Below, piece after piece: positions 44,645-54,180 of a stretch of 64,000 nucleotides of DNA (positions within the stretch are counted from its first letter, which is position 1; each line of letters starts with the position of its first letter). The DNA is taken from NCBI RefSeq assembly GCF_011927635.1, contig NZ_JAATJB010000015.1, forward strand, positions 1-64,000, given 5' to 3'. The position numbers and the translations under genes were made by a program. Under the pieces are notes generated by a model. The model did not search any database. It worked only from the letters and a program-made list of their open reading frames with translations, and was not told the DNA's origin. Source of the DNA: Sphingomonas trueperi. GTDB lineage: Bacteria > Pseudomonadota > Alphaproteobacteria > Sphingomonadales > Sphingomonadaceae.

Positions 44645-45334
44645 ATGATCGTCACCACCACCACCGAAACCGTGCCCTACACCCATCCCTGGGTGCAGAA
44701 GGTCGACGGCGCGCCTGTTTTCCACCTGCGCGCCGGCTCCACGATCGAGCGCGGGCAGATGACCGCGCTGCTCGACGGCCCGCTGCAGGCCGCCAAGGTC
44801 TGGAGCCACCAGCTGCGCGAGGCCCAGCTGAAGGGCATCGATGCGCTGTTCGCCGAAGAACCTGAATATGACCGGCTGGTCGCGATCTTCTCGGCTGAGG
44901 GCGAGGAAGCCGAGCAGCTGAGCGACGATGACAAGAAGCTCGCCAAGGCCGTGGACCCGCTGCTCGTGAAGCACTGGCCGGCCTATGCCGACCTCGTCGC
45001 CCAGATGGAGCGCCGTCGTACGCTGGTGCCCATCGTGGCGCTCACCCGCTACTGCACGGGCTGGGAAAACGTCCGCGACGAAAATGGCGCGGTGATCCCG
45101 TTTGAGGCGGACAAAAACGGCCATGTCGCCGATCGTGCGCTTCGCCGGCTGCAGGAGGTGGATCTGCTGTTTGCCGGCTCCCGAGCCTTCAGCCTGCAGT
45201 TCGGCGGAGGAGAGGAAAAAAACTTCGAGCGGCCGTCTTCGTCCGAAGACGGCCCGAAGACTTCGAAGTCGGCCTCACCGCGGGCGAAGGGTGGGAGATC
45301 GAAGGCACGCGGTGGAAGGAAAACCCCCGCATAG
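44645..45334 (+). CDS. Tail assembly chaperone, zero-frame product (gpG-like)
   Basis: A 229-residue chaperone that coats the tape measure protein during tail assembly, equivalent in place to lambda gpG. The N-terminal domain is helical and acidic (EPEYDRLVAIFSAEGEEAEQLSDDDKKLAKAVDP). The region after codon 193 is low-complexity Ser/Lys/Arg and runs opposite the -1 frame that encodes the gpT part. It overlaps the frameshift signal at 45217. Confidence 0.85.
   Translation: MIVTTTTETVPYTHPWVQKVDGAPVFHLRAGSTIERGQMTALLDGPLQAAKVWSHQLREAQLKGIDALFAEEPEYDRLVAIFSAEGEEAEQLSDDDKKLAKAVDPLLVKHWPAYADLVAQMERRRTLVPIVALTRYCTGWENVRDENGAVIPFEADKNGHVADRALRRLQEVDLLFAGSRAFSLQFGGGEEKNFERPSSSEDGPKTSKSASPRAKGGRSKARGGRKTPA
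45217..45254 (+). promoter_or_regulatory. Programmed -1 ribosomal frameshift signal
   Basis: The slippery heptamer A AAA AAC (45217-45223) is in register with the gpG frame (GAA AAA AAC). A 7-base spacer follows, then a perfect 11-bp hairpin GGCCGTCTTCG / CGAAGACGGCC (45231-45241 and 45244-45254) with a 2-base centre. This is the classical arrangement for -1 frameshifting. Confidence 0.9.
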
Positions 45335-45507
45335 TCCTGCCAGGCTGGATCTGGGCTGTCGTCGATCTCTACTTCCAGTGCCGGCGGTTCGCCTCGCCGC
45401 TGACGGGGCGGGTGCTGCCATGCCCCGGCAGCGTCGGTGAACAGCCGGCGGCGCTGATGGACGCGTTCCTGCTCCTAGAATTGATGGAGAAGCCGGCCGA
45501 TGGCTGA
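45223..45507 (+). CDS. gpT-like extension of tail chaperone, reached by -1 frameshift
   Basis: In the -1 frame after the slip, 94 codons read a protein-like sequence to TGA at 45505: RPEDFEVGLTAGEGWEIEGT, then RWKENPRIVLPGWIWAVVDL and a helical end LMDAFLLLELMEKPADG. The GT fusion from 44645 would have about 287 residues. There is no start codon near its beginning, which also argues for frameshifting. It ends 8 bases into the next gene. Confidence 0.85.
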   Translation, partial: LRAAVFVRRRPEDFEVGLTAGEGWEIEGTRWKENPRIVLPGWIWAVVDLYFQCRRFASPLTGRVLPCPGSVGEQPAALMDAFLLLELMEKPADG

Positions 45508-46189
45508 CGGCGCCGATCTCATCATCGACGGCAAAGCACTGGATGCCGCCGCCGACAGGTTGATCCGCGGCTATCTGTCGGCCGGAACGAAGGCGGTCTC
45601 GGGCACTGCCCGCAACCTGGAGAAGCGGCTTGAAGACGCAACGCAGGCGGCTGTCCCCGGCAAGCTGTGGCGGGCCTGGCAGTCGAGCGCTTTCCCGCGG
45701 TCCGGCCCGGCGAGGAACCCAACCGCCACGGTCTGGCTGAAGGGGCGCGCTGATGGCCGCACCGGCGGCGCGGTGAGCTTCTGGACGCAGCCCGGCGAAA
45801 TCCGGGGCAAGCGAGGGCAATATCTCGCCGTGCCGCTTCCTTCGGCGGGCTCGCGCGGCCGCGGGCGCGATCTCACTCCCGGAGAGTGGGAGCGCCGGAC
45901 AGGCCAGAAGCTTCAATTCATCTACCGCGCCGGCAACTATTCGCTGCTGGTCGCGACCGGCGGCACGACGAACGCCCGGACTGGCGGCTTCCGCCAGCTT
46001 ACCGGCGGACGCCAACGGGCAGGCCGGGGCGGGGCCAATCCGCTGCAAAGCTCGGTCGTGCCGATCTTCGTCCTCGTCCCGGTGGTGCGCTTCCGCAACG
46101 CCTTCGCAATCGAACCGATCGTCAACGCCGCCGATGGCGAGCTGGCGCGCGAATTGTTCAACGCAATCCGCGGCCTCTCGCTGCGCTGA
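45500..46189 (+). CDS. Phage tail protein (DUF6441-like)
   Basis: A 229-residue basic protein. GKLWRAWQSSAFPRSGPARNPTATVWLKG and FWTQPGEIRGKRGQYLAVPLPSAG fit the DUF6441 tail-protein pattern (from memory), and ENPLQSSVVPIFVLVPVVRFR-like strands lie near the end. It sits between the chaperone and the tape measure gene. The precise role is unknown. Confidence 0.65.
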   Translation: MADGADLIIDGKALDAAADRLIRGYLSAGTKAVSGTARNLEKRLEDATQAAVPGKLWRAWQSSAFPRSGPARNPTATVWLKGRADGRTGGAVSFWTQPGEIRGKRGQYLAVPLPSAGSRGRGRDLTPGEWERRTGQKLQFIYRAGNYSLLVATGGTTNARTGGFRQLTGGRQRAGRGGANPLQSSVVPIFVLVPVVRFRNAFAIEPIVNAADGELARELFNAIRGLSLR

Positions 46190-46215
46190 TCTGCTCGCAA
46201 CTGGAAAGGTAGCCC

Positions 46216-49200
46216 ATGGCACAGACGGACATCGTGGCCCGCCTGCAGTTGAAGGCTGAGCAGTTCTCGTCCGAGACTGGTCAGCGTTTCGCCGAGCTGA
46301 AGACCCGCGCGCGTTCGGCTGCGGCCGACATCCGCAGCGAATTCAACGGTGCGTTCGCGGAGGTGCAGCGCACGGCCCAGACCGCACTGCAGCTGCCGCG
46401 CACCACGGGCGGCGGCCTCGATCTGTCGCGCGATATTGCCCAGCTTCGCGCGCAGGAAGCGGCAGCGCAGAACACGGCGCAGGCCCAGCGAGAGCTGGCA
46501 GCGGCTGCCACGGCCGTGGCGGCGCGCGGCGGCGAGTCGGCAGCCTCCCAGCGCCTGGTCGCCGACGCGGCCATGGTGGCGGAGCGGGCCTCGGTCCAAG
46601 AGGCCGCAGCGATCCGCGCCAAGATCACCGCCTATGAAGAGCTGCAGGCCGAGCTTGCCCAGACCGTCAGCAAGACGCGCCAGCTGACGGCGGAAGAGCA
46701 GAACCTGGTCGATGCCGCAAAGCGTAGCGGCGCGGGGTTCACCAACATCGGCCAGCAGTTGGGCGACTTCACGGTGCAGGTGGTTTCGGGCCAGAGCGCC
46801 GTCGTCGCATTCGCGCAGCAGTTTCCGCAGGCCACCTTCGCGTTGTCGACTATGGAAGGCCGTGCCGGCGCGCTCGGACGCGCTCTCACCGGCCCCATGG
46901 GAACCGCCTTCACGATCGCGCTGATCGCCGCGACCCCGTTTGTCGCCAAGTTGTTCGAGAGCGCGGATGCGGCCGACGAGAGCGCGAAGAAGCTGCAGCA
47001 GGCGACCAGCGCTGCCGACTCGTTCGGCGCGGCGCAGCAGTTGCTCGGCTCGATCATCGATCTCACCACTGGCAAGCTGAAGACCCAAAACGAGGTTCTG
47101 ATCCAGTCGATCAAGCTGCAGGCGCAGGCAAACCTGCTCGCGGCAAACAAGAAGATCGACGATCTCACCGGCGCGAACGACAAGGCTCTGGTGGCGGCCG
47201 CGCCGGGAACGGCTGGGCAGTTCGGCGTCGGCGCCGGCAGTGTCGATGCGGCAGCTCGCGCCAGCGTCGATGCCCGGCGACAACAGGCCGTGCAGGCGCA
47301 GATCTTCGCGAAGCTGCAGGCTGCAGTCGCCAACAATCAGTTGGCCACCACAAATCCATCTCTCTACGCGAAACAGGTTGGCGGCGACCTGACGATCGCG
47401 CTGGGGCAACTCGACCAGCTGGCCGTCAATGGAAGGATCGCCGGGCAGTCGCTGGTCGACGTGAAGGCCAAATTCAACGATCTGGCGAAGACGGCCACCG
47501 ACAAGGCCGCCGCGCTGCAGGTGATTTCGGTTGCCGAGGGCGGGGCGATCCCTGAAGAGCTGAAGCCCTACCAGCGAGATCCCAAGCCGAAGAAGCCTCG
47601 GACGCCGAGAAAGCCCCGCGACTTCTCCCGCTCCGATGACGCTGCCGAGCAGGCGATTACCGCCATCAATGCCGAGTGGGACGATCAACCCCGCCTGATC
47701 GATCGCGCCCGAATCGCGACGCTGAAGCTGGACAACCTGACCGAGCAGCTGAGCAAGCGGAAGCTGACGCCCGAGGTGCAGAAGCTGCTCGGCCTGATCG
47801 ATCAGGCGCGCGAGTCGATCAGGAACGGCATGGATCGTCCGTTCCGCGAATTCGTGGAAGCGCAGCAGGAAAGCCTGGAAGTCGGCCGCCTGGTGCTGGC
47901 CGGCAGGGATGCCGATGCCGAGGCGCTGCAGAACATCCTGCGCCTGCAGCAGCAGATGGGGCCGCTGAACGAAGCGCAGGTGCAGACGGCCTATCGGCTC
48001 GCGCAGCAGCACCAGGCCATCAATCGCCTGCTGGAGGATCAGCGCCGGATCGTCGGCATCTACGAGAATGCGTGGGGCGGGGTTCTCGATCAGGTCGACG
48101 GCGTGTTCGCCAAGATCCAGGGCAATGCCGGCGGCATCGTCGGGGTGGTGCAAAAGCTGCAGCGGGATCTGCTGAGCAACGCGCTGTTCGGCGGCATCGA
48201 TCGCGAGATCGAGGACTATATCCGCAAGATGACGGGCAAGCAGACGCCCGCCGAGATCCTGCAGGATCAGGCCAAGGGTGCCGCCGTGGTTCTGCGGGAC
48301 ACGGTGAACGACTTCGTCGACGCACTCTCGGATGCCACGCTGCGCATTCGTGGGTATGATCCCCAAGCGGCGCGCGCGGCGGCATCTGTGGCGTCCCCGG
48401 CCATCGCCCAATATTTTGGCGGCGGGGGCTATAGCGCGAACGACAATGAAATCGTCGTCACCGGCAAGGCCAGTGCAGGCGAAGCCCTCGGCCTGGTGCG
48501 CTCCAGCAAGGTGCTCGAACTGGCGATCGACGGTTGGGCCAAGCGGATGGAAAAGCTTGGCATCACGGTGCCGGAGACCATCACCAAGGGCCTGAAGGGC
48601 AACCTAGGTACGATCTTGGAAGGCGCCGCCTTCGGGGGCATCGGCGGCTCGGTCTTCTCGGCGCTCGGCGGCGGCAAGGCCGACAAGACGGCCAGCGGCA
48701 TCGGCGGCGTCCTCGGCGAATATGGTGGCAAGGAACTGGGCAAGACGATCACGAAGGAGATCGGTGGCTCGCTGGGCAAGACGCTGGGCGGCTTCGCGGG
48801 GCCGCTCGGCGCGATTGCGGGCGGCATCATGGGCAACGTCGTCGGCGGCCTGTTCCAGAAGACCGAGCGCGGCTCGGCCCAGATCACCAGCGTCGACCAG
48901 GCCGCCGTTGTCAACGGCAACTATTCGGCGGTGCAGTCCGATCTTGGCGGCCTCGCCACCAACGTTCAGACCGGCATCCGGCAGATTGCCGACGCGCTGG
49001 GCGGCGACCTGGGCACCTTCGCGGTCAGCATCAACAAGTACAAGGATAGCTACCGCGTCGACCCTTCGGGCGGCACCAGCGTGGGCGGCAAGTACGGCAA
49101 CAAGGACGGCGTCCTGAAGTTCGACGGCGACCCCGAGGGTGCCGTGCGGGCGGCGATCGCGAACGCCCTGGCCGATGGCGCGATCAAGGGCATCAGCGAT

Positions 49201-49947
49201 GCCTCGCAGCGAATCCTCGCCAGCGGCAAGGATCTTGAGACGGCAATCAGCAAGGCCGTGCTGATCGAGGCGATCCCCAAGAACCTGAAGAAGATGCTCG
49301 ACCCGGTGGGGGCCGCGATCGACGATCTGAACCGCGAGTGGAAGAAGACCGTGGCGGCGCTGAAGGAAGGCGGTGCCTCGACCGAGCAGATGGCGCAGGC
49401 GCAGCAGCTCTATAACCTGCAGCTGGATCAGGTGAAGAACAGCACCGCTGCCGCCAGCGCGACGCTGCGCGATTTCCAGGACAGCCTGAAGATCGGCAGC
49501 GCCTCGCCCTATTCGCTCCGCGACCAGGAAGCGGCGGCGCTGGCGAAGCTGCAGCCGTTCCTCGACCAGATCGCGCAGGGCAAGAGCATCGACCAGAGCG
49601 CCTATCAGGCGGCGGCGAACAGCGCGATCGACATCGAGCGCCAGATCTACGGGTCCACGAAGCAGTTCTTCGACTTCCTCGACCAGATCCAGAGCGCCAC
49701 CAACAAGGCGATCAGCTCTATCGACAATGCCGTCCCCGTCTCGCCCGCGGTGGAGAACCCCTTCGCCAGCGCAACCGCGACCAGCACGGCCGATACGGCG
49801 AAGAACACCGCCACCACCAACGCGCTGCTCGAACAGCTCTCCACCCTGACGGCGCAGACCAACCAGATCCTCGCCCAGCTGGGCGGCGGGGGAGGCGGGG
49901 GCAGCAGCAGCTTCCTCTCGGCCAACCGCAACTTCGTACAGAGGTAA
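46216..49947 (+). CDS. Tail tape measure protein
   Basis: A 1243-residue tape measure protein that sets tail length; by the family rule of about 0.15 nm per residue the tail would be near 185 nm. Long Ala/Gln-rich coiled coils fill residues ~20-170. A hydrophobic segment (GTAFTIALIAATPFVAKLFE) and a glycine zipper (IGGVLGEYGGKELGKTITKEIGGSLGK, GAIAGGIMGNVVGGLFQK) follow. The C-terminal half has a soluble domain (about 900-1080) and ends Gly/Ser-rich. The gene order confirms the call. Confidence 0.9.
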   Translation: MAQTDIVARLQLKAEQFSSETGQRFAELKTRARSAAADIRSEFNGAFAEVQRTAQTALQLPRTTGGGLDLSRDIAQLRAQEAAAQNTAQAQRELAAAATAVAARGGESAASQRLVADAAMVAERASVQEAAAIRAKITAYEELQAELAQTVSKTRQLTAEEQNLVDAAKRSGAGFTNIGQQLGDFTVQVVSGQSAVVAFAQQFPQATFALSTMEGRAGALGRALTGPMGTAFTIALIAATPFVAKLFESADAADESAKKLQQATSAADSFGAAQQLLGSIIDLTTGKLKTQNEVLIQSIKLQAQANLLAANKKIDDLTGANDKALVAAAPGTAGQFGVGAGSVDAAARASVDARRQQAVQAQIFAKLQAAVANNQLATTNPSLYAKQVGGDLTIALGQLDQLAVNGRIAGQSLVDVKAKFNDLAKTATDKAAALQVISVAEGGAIPEELKPYQRDPKPKKPRTPRKPRDFSRSDDAAEQAITAINAEWDDQPRLIDRARIATLKLDNLTEQLSKRKLTPEVQKLLGLIDQARESIRNGMDRPFREFVEAQQESLEVGRLVLAGRDADAEALQNILRLQQQMGPLNEAQVQTAYRLAQQHQAINRLLEDQRRIVGIYENAWGGVLDQVDGVFAKIQGNAGGIVGVVQKLQRDLLSNALFGGIDREIEDYIRKMTGKQTPAEILQDQAKGAAVVLRDTVNDFVDALSDATLRIRGYDPQAARAAASVASPAIAQYFGGGGYSANDNEIVVTGKASAGEALGLVRSSKVLELAIDGWAKRMEKLGITVPETITKGLKGNLGTILEGAAFGGIGGSVFSALGGGKADKTASGIGGVLGEYGGKELGKTITKEIGGSLGKTLGGFAGPLGAIAGGIMGNVVGGLFQKTERGSAQITSVDQAAVVNGNYSAVQSDLGGLATNVQTGIRQIADALGGDLGTFAVSINKYKDSYRVDPSGGTSVGGKYGNKDGVLKFDGDPEGAVRAAIANALADGAIKGISDASQRILASGKDLETAISKAVLIEAIPKNLKKMLDPVGAAIDDLNREWKKTVAALKEGGASTEQMAQAQQLYNLQLDQVKNSTAAASATLRDFQDSLKIGSASPYSLRDQEAAALAKLQPFLDQIAQGKSIDQSAYQAAANSAIDIERQIYGSTKQFFDFLDQIQSATNKAISSIDNAVPVSPAVENPFASATATSTADTAKNTATTNALLEQLSTLTAQTNQILAQLGGGGGGGSSSFLSANRNFVQR

Positions 49948-49949
49948 TC

Positions 49950-50312
49950 ATGCCTGCAATCGATGCAGATATCGGTGCCGCGTCGCGCGACGTGGTGACG
50001 GCGACGTGGAGCGATGCCGCGATCGCCGCGCGTCACCCGTCCGCCCGCGACGGCACCGTCGAGGCGGCACCCGGCTATTTCGATAGCCTCGCCGACGCGC
50101 AGGCCGTCGCCAACCAGCGCGGCGCGCTGATCGGCGCCGAGCGGCGGCGGTTCGCGGTGGTGGCTGATGATGTGCTTGCCTTCAATCCGGCGCTGGGCCT
50201 TCCGCAGGCGCGCGTGATCGATCCCGAGCAGTCGCTCGACGCAACGCTGCTGGCCGCGCGAATCGAGGTGGATTTCGAGCAGGAACGCACCAGCCTGGAG
50301 GTGTTCGGCTGA
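49950..50312 (+). CDS. Small tail protein, unknown
   Basis: A 120-residue protein following the tape measure gene (ASRDVVTATWSDAAIAARHPSARDGTVEAAPGYFDSLADAQAVANQRG...). Mixed helix/strand; not recognised. It probably belongs to the distal tail. GAGGT RBS and TGATG coupling to the next gene. Confidence 0.65.
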   Translation: MPAIDADIGAASRDVVTATWSDAAIAARHPSARDGTVEAAPGYFDSLADAQAVANQRGALIGAERRRFAVVADDVLAFNPALGLPQARVIDPEQSLDATLLAARIEVDFEQERTSLEVFG

Positions 50313-51094
50313 TGGCAAACGCACTTTTCGTAAAGCCACTGCCGTTCACCGCCACCAGTGCGGCCACAGGCTTGGGCGATCCGAACTATCTGGGCAACGA
50401 CTATGCGGGCATCGTCTGGCGTAGCACCGCCACGGCCGCGCCGTCCGTCAAGCTCGACCTTGGCGCCGATCAGGTGATCGATACCGTGATGCTGTTCGGC
50501 ATCGCGTCCAGCGCCGACTTGGCGGGAGCCACGGTGCAGATCTACGGGGCGACGACGGCCGAGGGGCCAACGCGAGCGCGCGGCGATGGTGGGCGGCCGC
50601 TGCTCGCTGGCTCGATCATGCCGCAAATCCGCGGCGGCGTGGCGTTCCTGCCATTGCCCGTTGGCTGGCCCCCCCTCCGGTACCTTGAAATTGCGCTGTC
50701 GAACGGCGGCGCTTGGCTGCAGCTCGCGCGGGCGGTGGTGGGCGACAAGTTTGAGCCGGCGATCGGCTTCGAATACGGCCTGCAGCTGGGCGTCCGCGAT
50801 CTGGGCTCGGCCGATGTGTCAGCGCGCGGCGTACTGCTGCGGCGGCGGGCGAAGAAACTGCGCACCGTGTCGCTCAACTTCCCGACGTTGACGAAATTCG
50901 AGGCGGAGCGCACCGCGCTGGAGCTGCTCGACTATGCCGGCAACACCGATTGCCTGGCGCTCTGCATCAACCCGGCGGCCGAGCCCGAGCGGCAGGAACG
51001 CTGCTGGTTCGGCCCGCTGGTCGGCGACCTGGGCACCACCTGGGCGACGGCCAGGGGCTTCGAATGGCGCGCCAACCTGCTGGGGCTGATGTGA
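50312..51094 (+). CDS. Distal tail-like protein
   Basis: A 260-residue beta-rich protein. The first half (PSVKLDLGADQVIDTVMLFGIASSADLAGATVQIYGAT) looks like a galactose-binding-type jelly roll. The second half (AKKLRTVSLNFPTLTKFEAERTALELLDYAGNTD) fits distal-tail subunits. It precedes the fibre gene with TGATG coupling. A hub or distal tail role is inferred from position. Confidence 0.66.
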   Translation: MANALFVKPLPFTATSAATGLGDPNYLGNDYAGIVWRSTATAAPSVKLDLGADQVIDTVMLFGIASSADLAGATVQIYGATTAEGPTRARGDGGRPLLAGSIMPQIRGGVAFLPLPVGWPPLRYLEIALSNGGAWLQLARAVVGDKFEPAIGFEYGLQLGVRDLGSADVSARGVLLRRRAKKLRTVSLNFPTLTKFEAERTALELLDYAGNTDCLALCINPAAEPERQERCWFGPLVGDLGTTWATARGFEWRANLLGLM

Positions 51095-54000
51095 TGACGA
51101 TGTGGGCGCAGATCGATGCCTATGATCCGGTGGCCGGCGCCCCGGTGGTGCTGCGCGCCGCCAGCGTCGACGATCCCGCCGTCTGCATGGCGGCGGGCGG
51201 CCCCTGGTGGCCCATGCTCGCGAAGCTGCCGGTGCTGCGCTACGATCTGTTCGACGGCGCCTTCGGCGGCGAGATCTCGGCGCCAACGGGCACGATCGAG
51301 CTGCAGGCCGAAGCATGGCCTAACCTTGGTCGCTATGCCCTCGCCGATGCGCGGGTGCAGCTGTGGACCGACATCAGCAGCGATCCGATCTTCGACGGCC
51401 GCGCCACCGCGCAGCCGCAGCTGCTCGACGGCCGCGCGCAGCTCGCCATCCGCGTCGACGACGGCTGGCTCGATAAGCCGCTGCTCGCCACCTATGCGGG
51501 CACGACGGGGGTGGAAGGACCTGCGAGCCTGAAGGGCCAGCCCAAGCCGCTGGCGCTGGGCGCGCCGCGCTACGTCGCCGGCAAGCTGATCGACAGCGTC
51601 AACAACGTCTTCCAGGTCTCGGCCTATGGCGCCGTGCAGGCGTTCGAGGCCGCGCTGGAGCGGCTCGCGCGGTTCGAGGGGGCGCTGGCCGACTATCCCA
51701 ACTATGCCGCCCTGGTCGCGGCAACGGTGCCCGCCGGCACCTGGGCGACGTGCAAGGCGCAGGGCCTGGCCCGCTTCGGCGCGCCGCCGAACGGGCAGGT
51801 AAGCTTCCTGATGCAGGGCGACGCGTCCGGGCCGAACGGCTGGGCACGCAAGCCGGGCCAGCTGATCCGGCGCCTGGCGCTGCTCTCGGGCGGCGCGGGC
51901 AAGATCGACGACGCCTCGCTCGACGCGCTCGACGCGGCGCGGCCCTACAACCTGTCGCTCTATCTCGATCAGCAGACGACGGCGCGGCAGCTGATCCAGG
52001 CAATCGCTGCCAGCGTCAACGCGGTGGCGGGTGTCAGCTGGGCGGGCAAGCTGTTCGTGGTGCCGGTGGGCCTCGGCGCGGCGTCGCTGACGCTGGCGGC
52101 CGACGGATCGGCGCTGCCGCCGGTGCGCAGCGTGGAGCAGATGGAGGTCTCGGCCCCGTTCTCCAAGGTGGCGATGGCCGCGGCGCGCGCCTGGACCGTG
52201 CATGCGCTGGCCGACATCGCCTTCGCCGATCCGCTGATCGACATGGGGCCGTACGACCCCGCCGTCACCTATCGCGCAGGCAACATCGTCCAGTTCGAGG
52301 GCTCCAGCTATCGCTACAGCAGCGCGACGCCCAGCGCCGGCAATGCACCCCCGAACACCGCCTATTGGGCCGTGCTGGCCGCGCAGGGCGTCCCTGGGGA
52401 GCCGGGCCCGCCGGGCAAGGCGCTGACGATCACCAGCGATCGCCAGATGATCACCTATTCCAGTGCCGGCTTGCCGGTGCCCGAGGGGCAGACGGTGACC
52501 TTCACCGCGAACAAGCAGAACACGGCGGCGACGGTCTACTGGTCGCTGGCGGATGGCGCGGGCAACCCGGTCTCGATCACCTATCTATCGGGCGCAACCG
52601 GCGACAGCGTGCAGATGACCGAGGCGGCCTTTGCGGCGGCGCGGGGCACCACGAAGAGCGTGATCGTCACGGCGACGTTGACGGACGGCGCCACGCTCAC
52701 TTCCAAGGCGCAGGTGGCCGCCGTGCAGGACGGCGCGGCCAGTCCCTCGGCAACGGCGCTGCGGCTGACGACTCGCTCGATCCAGATCCAGGCATTCGCC
52801 GACGGAACGGTGAAGGGGCTGGAGAAGGCCAACGGCCAGCTGAGCGTGTGGAACGGCGACGCCAACATCACCGCCGCCGCAACGCTTTCGGCGGTGGCGG
52901 AGGGCTGCACCGGTACCATCAACACCGCCGCCGATACGCCGGTCTCCGGCAAGCCCAAGGGCTATTACCAGATCACCGGCATGTCGGCGGACGATGGCAC
53001 GCTGACGCTGACCGCGGTGGTGGGCGGCGTGACCCTTTCCGAGGTGGTCTCGATCTCGAAGCTGCGCGGGGGCTACGAGATCATCAAGGCGCCCAATCCG
53101 CTGCCGACCGATCACCTGTTCGAGGGGCGGATGGTTTTCCTCGAACTCGACGGCAAGCTCTGGCGCTTCCACGATGGCGCATGGACCAGCGCAGTGCCCG
53201 CGGCCGACCTGGTCGGCACGGTGGCATCGTCTCAGCTGGGCATCGGTGTTGGTGGAAACCAGCTGATCGGTGCGGTGCCAGGGACGAACCCGCGCAACTA
53301 TATGCGGTTCGCCTACAACCCTGACGGTGTGCAGTATTACGACGTAGTCACCGGTGGCCTCACCACCGGCGGGCAGGGCGTGCTCCAATCTCTAAACTTC
53401 GGGTACGACCCCGGCCCTGACTACTCGCTTCCGGATGGCTCCACTTTCATGGTGTACCAGCCCAACAGTCAGACGGGTGCTGCGCACTTCTCTGACATTC
53501 GCATGGCCAGGATGAAGAACCAGAACGGCGACCTGGACGAGATGTGGCCTATTGAAGAGGGTAAGACTTACGAGTTTAGTCTCTGGGCGTGTGCCTATGG
53601 CTGTCGTCTCGCTGTTCTCATCGTGTGGTTCGATGGTGACGGAAACGCTCTCTCGGAGACCCCAACCGGCGACCCTGTGGCGAACTCCTACGCCCTTGTG
53701 GAACCTGACGAAGTTCCGGGTCGGACCACGCTCGGGGGCTACAAGCGCATCTATAACCGAGGCAAGGCTCCGGTCGGAGCGCGACAGGCGATGCTGGTGT
53801 TCCGAAAGGCGCACACTACTCCAAACGCTTCCGGAACTAGCCGCCTCTTCGGTGCGCGACCCATGTTCGCCGAGACCGCCGAGAACGCGACGGAGATGCT
53901 CCCGTACAGCGTGCCAGCCTATGGCTTCCTGAGGGCCGAAAACCTCATCGCGCGTTCGATCGTTGGCGAAAAGGTCGCCTTCCAAACGCTCATCGGCGAC

Positions 54001-54180
54001 CACATGCAGATCGGCTCGATCGATGCTGCCCGCCTCGCGGTGACCGAGCTTTCGGCGATCACGGCGCGGATCGGCCTCTTGCGCACTGCAAGCGCTGGCA
54101 AGCGGGCGGAGTTCAGAAATGACGGCGTGGCGGTGTTCAACAGCTCGAACGTCAACACCTTCTTCGCGGGTGAATATTGA
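51094..54180 (+). CDS. Tail tip/fibre protein with collagen-like and carbohydrate-binding-type segments
   Basis: A 1028-residue protein, probably the host-contacting tip. The N-terminal ~370 residues resemble a hub. A short CBM5/12-like segment (YDPAVTYRAGNIVQFEGSSYRYSS) is followed by a collagen-like stretch (GVPGEPGPPGKA), Ig-like repeats (about 445-665) and a Trp/Tyr-rich domain about 715-930 with a different codon choice. The C-terminus (DHMQIGSIDAARLAVTELSAITARIGLL) is typical of tail-tip proteins. The start at 51094 uses TGATG; the frame to 50950 is a shadow. Confidence 0.8.
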   Translation: MTMWAQIDAYDPVAGAPVVLRAASVDDPAVCMAAGGPWWPMLAKLPVLRYDLFDGAFGGEISAPTGTIELQAEAWPNLGRYALADARVQLWTDISSDPIFDGRATAQPQLLDGRAQLAIRVDDGWLDKPLLATYAGTTGVEGPASLKGQPKPLALGAPRYVAGKLIDSVNNVFQVSAYGAVQAFEAALERLARFEGALADYPNYAALVAATVPAGTWATCKAQGLARFGAPPNGQVSFLMQGDASGPNGWARKPGQLIRRLALLSGGAGKIDDASLDALDAARPYNLSLYLDQQTTARQLIQAIAASVNAVAGVSWAGKLFVVPVGLGAASLTLAADGSALPPVRSVEQMEVSAPFSKVAMAAARAWTVHALADIAFADPLIDMGPYDPAVTYRAGNIVQFEGSSYRYSSATPSAGNAPPNTAYWAVLAAQGVPGEPGPPGKALTITSDRQMITYSSAGLPVPEGQTVTFTANKQNTAATVYWSLADGAGNPVSITYLSGATGDSVQMTEAAFAAARGTTKSVIVTATLTDGATLTSKAQVAAVQDGAASPSATALRLTTRSIQIQAFADGTVKGLEKANGQLSVWNGDANITAAATLSAVAEGCTGTINTAADTPVSGKPKGYYQITGMSADDGTLTLTAVVGGVTLSEVVSISKLRGGYEIIKAPNPLPTDHLFEGRMVFLELDGKLWRFHDGAWTSAVPAADLVGTVASSQLGIGVGGNQLIGAVPGTNPRNYMRFAYNPDGVQYYDVVTGGLTTGGQGVLQSLNFGYDPGPDYSLPDGSTFMVYQPNSQTGAAHFSDIRMARMKNQNGDLDEMWPIEEGKTYEFSLWACAYGCRLAVLIVWFDGDGNALSETPTGDPVANSYALVEPDEVPGRTTLGGYKRIYNRGKAPVGARQAMLVFRKAHTTPNASGTSRLFGARPMFAETAENATEMLPYSVPAYGFLRAENLIARSIVGEKVAFQTLIGDHMQIGSIDAARLAVTELSAITARIGLLRTASAGKRAEFRNDGVAVFNSSNVNTFFAGEY

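Noticed and set aside
45937..48411. 824-codon minus-strand frame
   Set aside because: Antisense to the tape measure gene, with shadow composition (Leu/Arg/His/Gln rich) and no motif.
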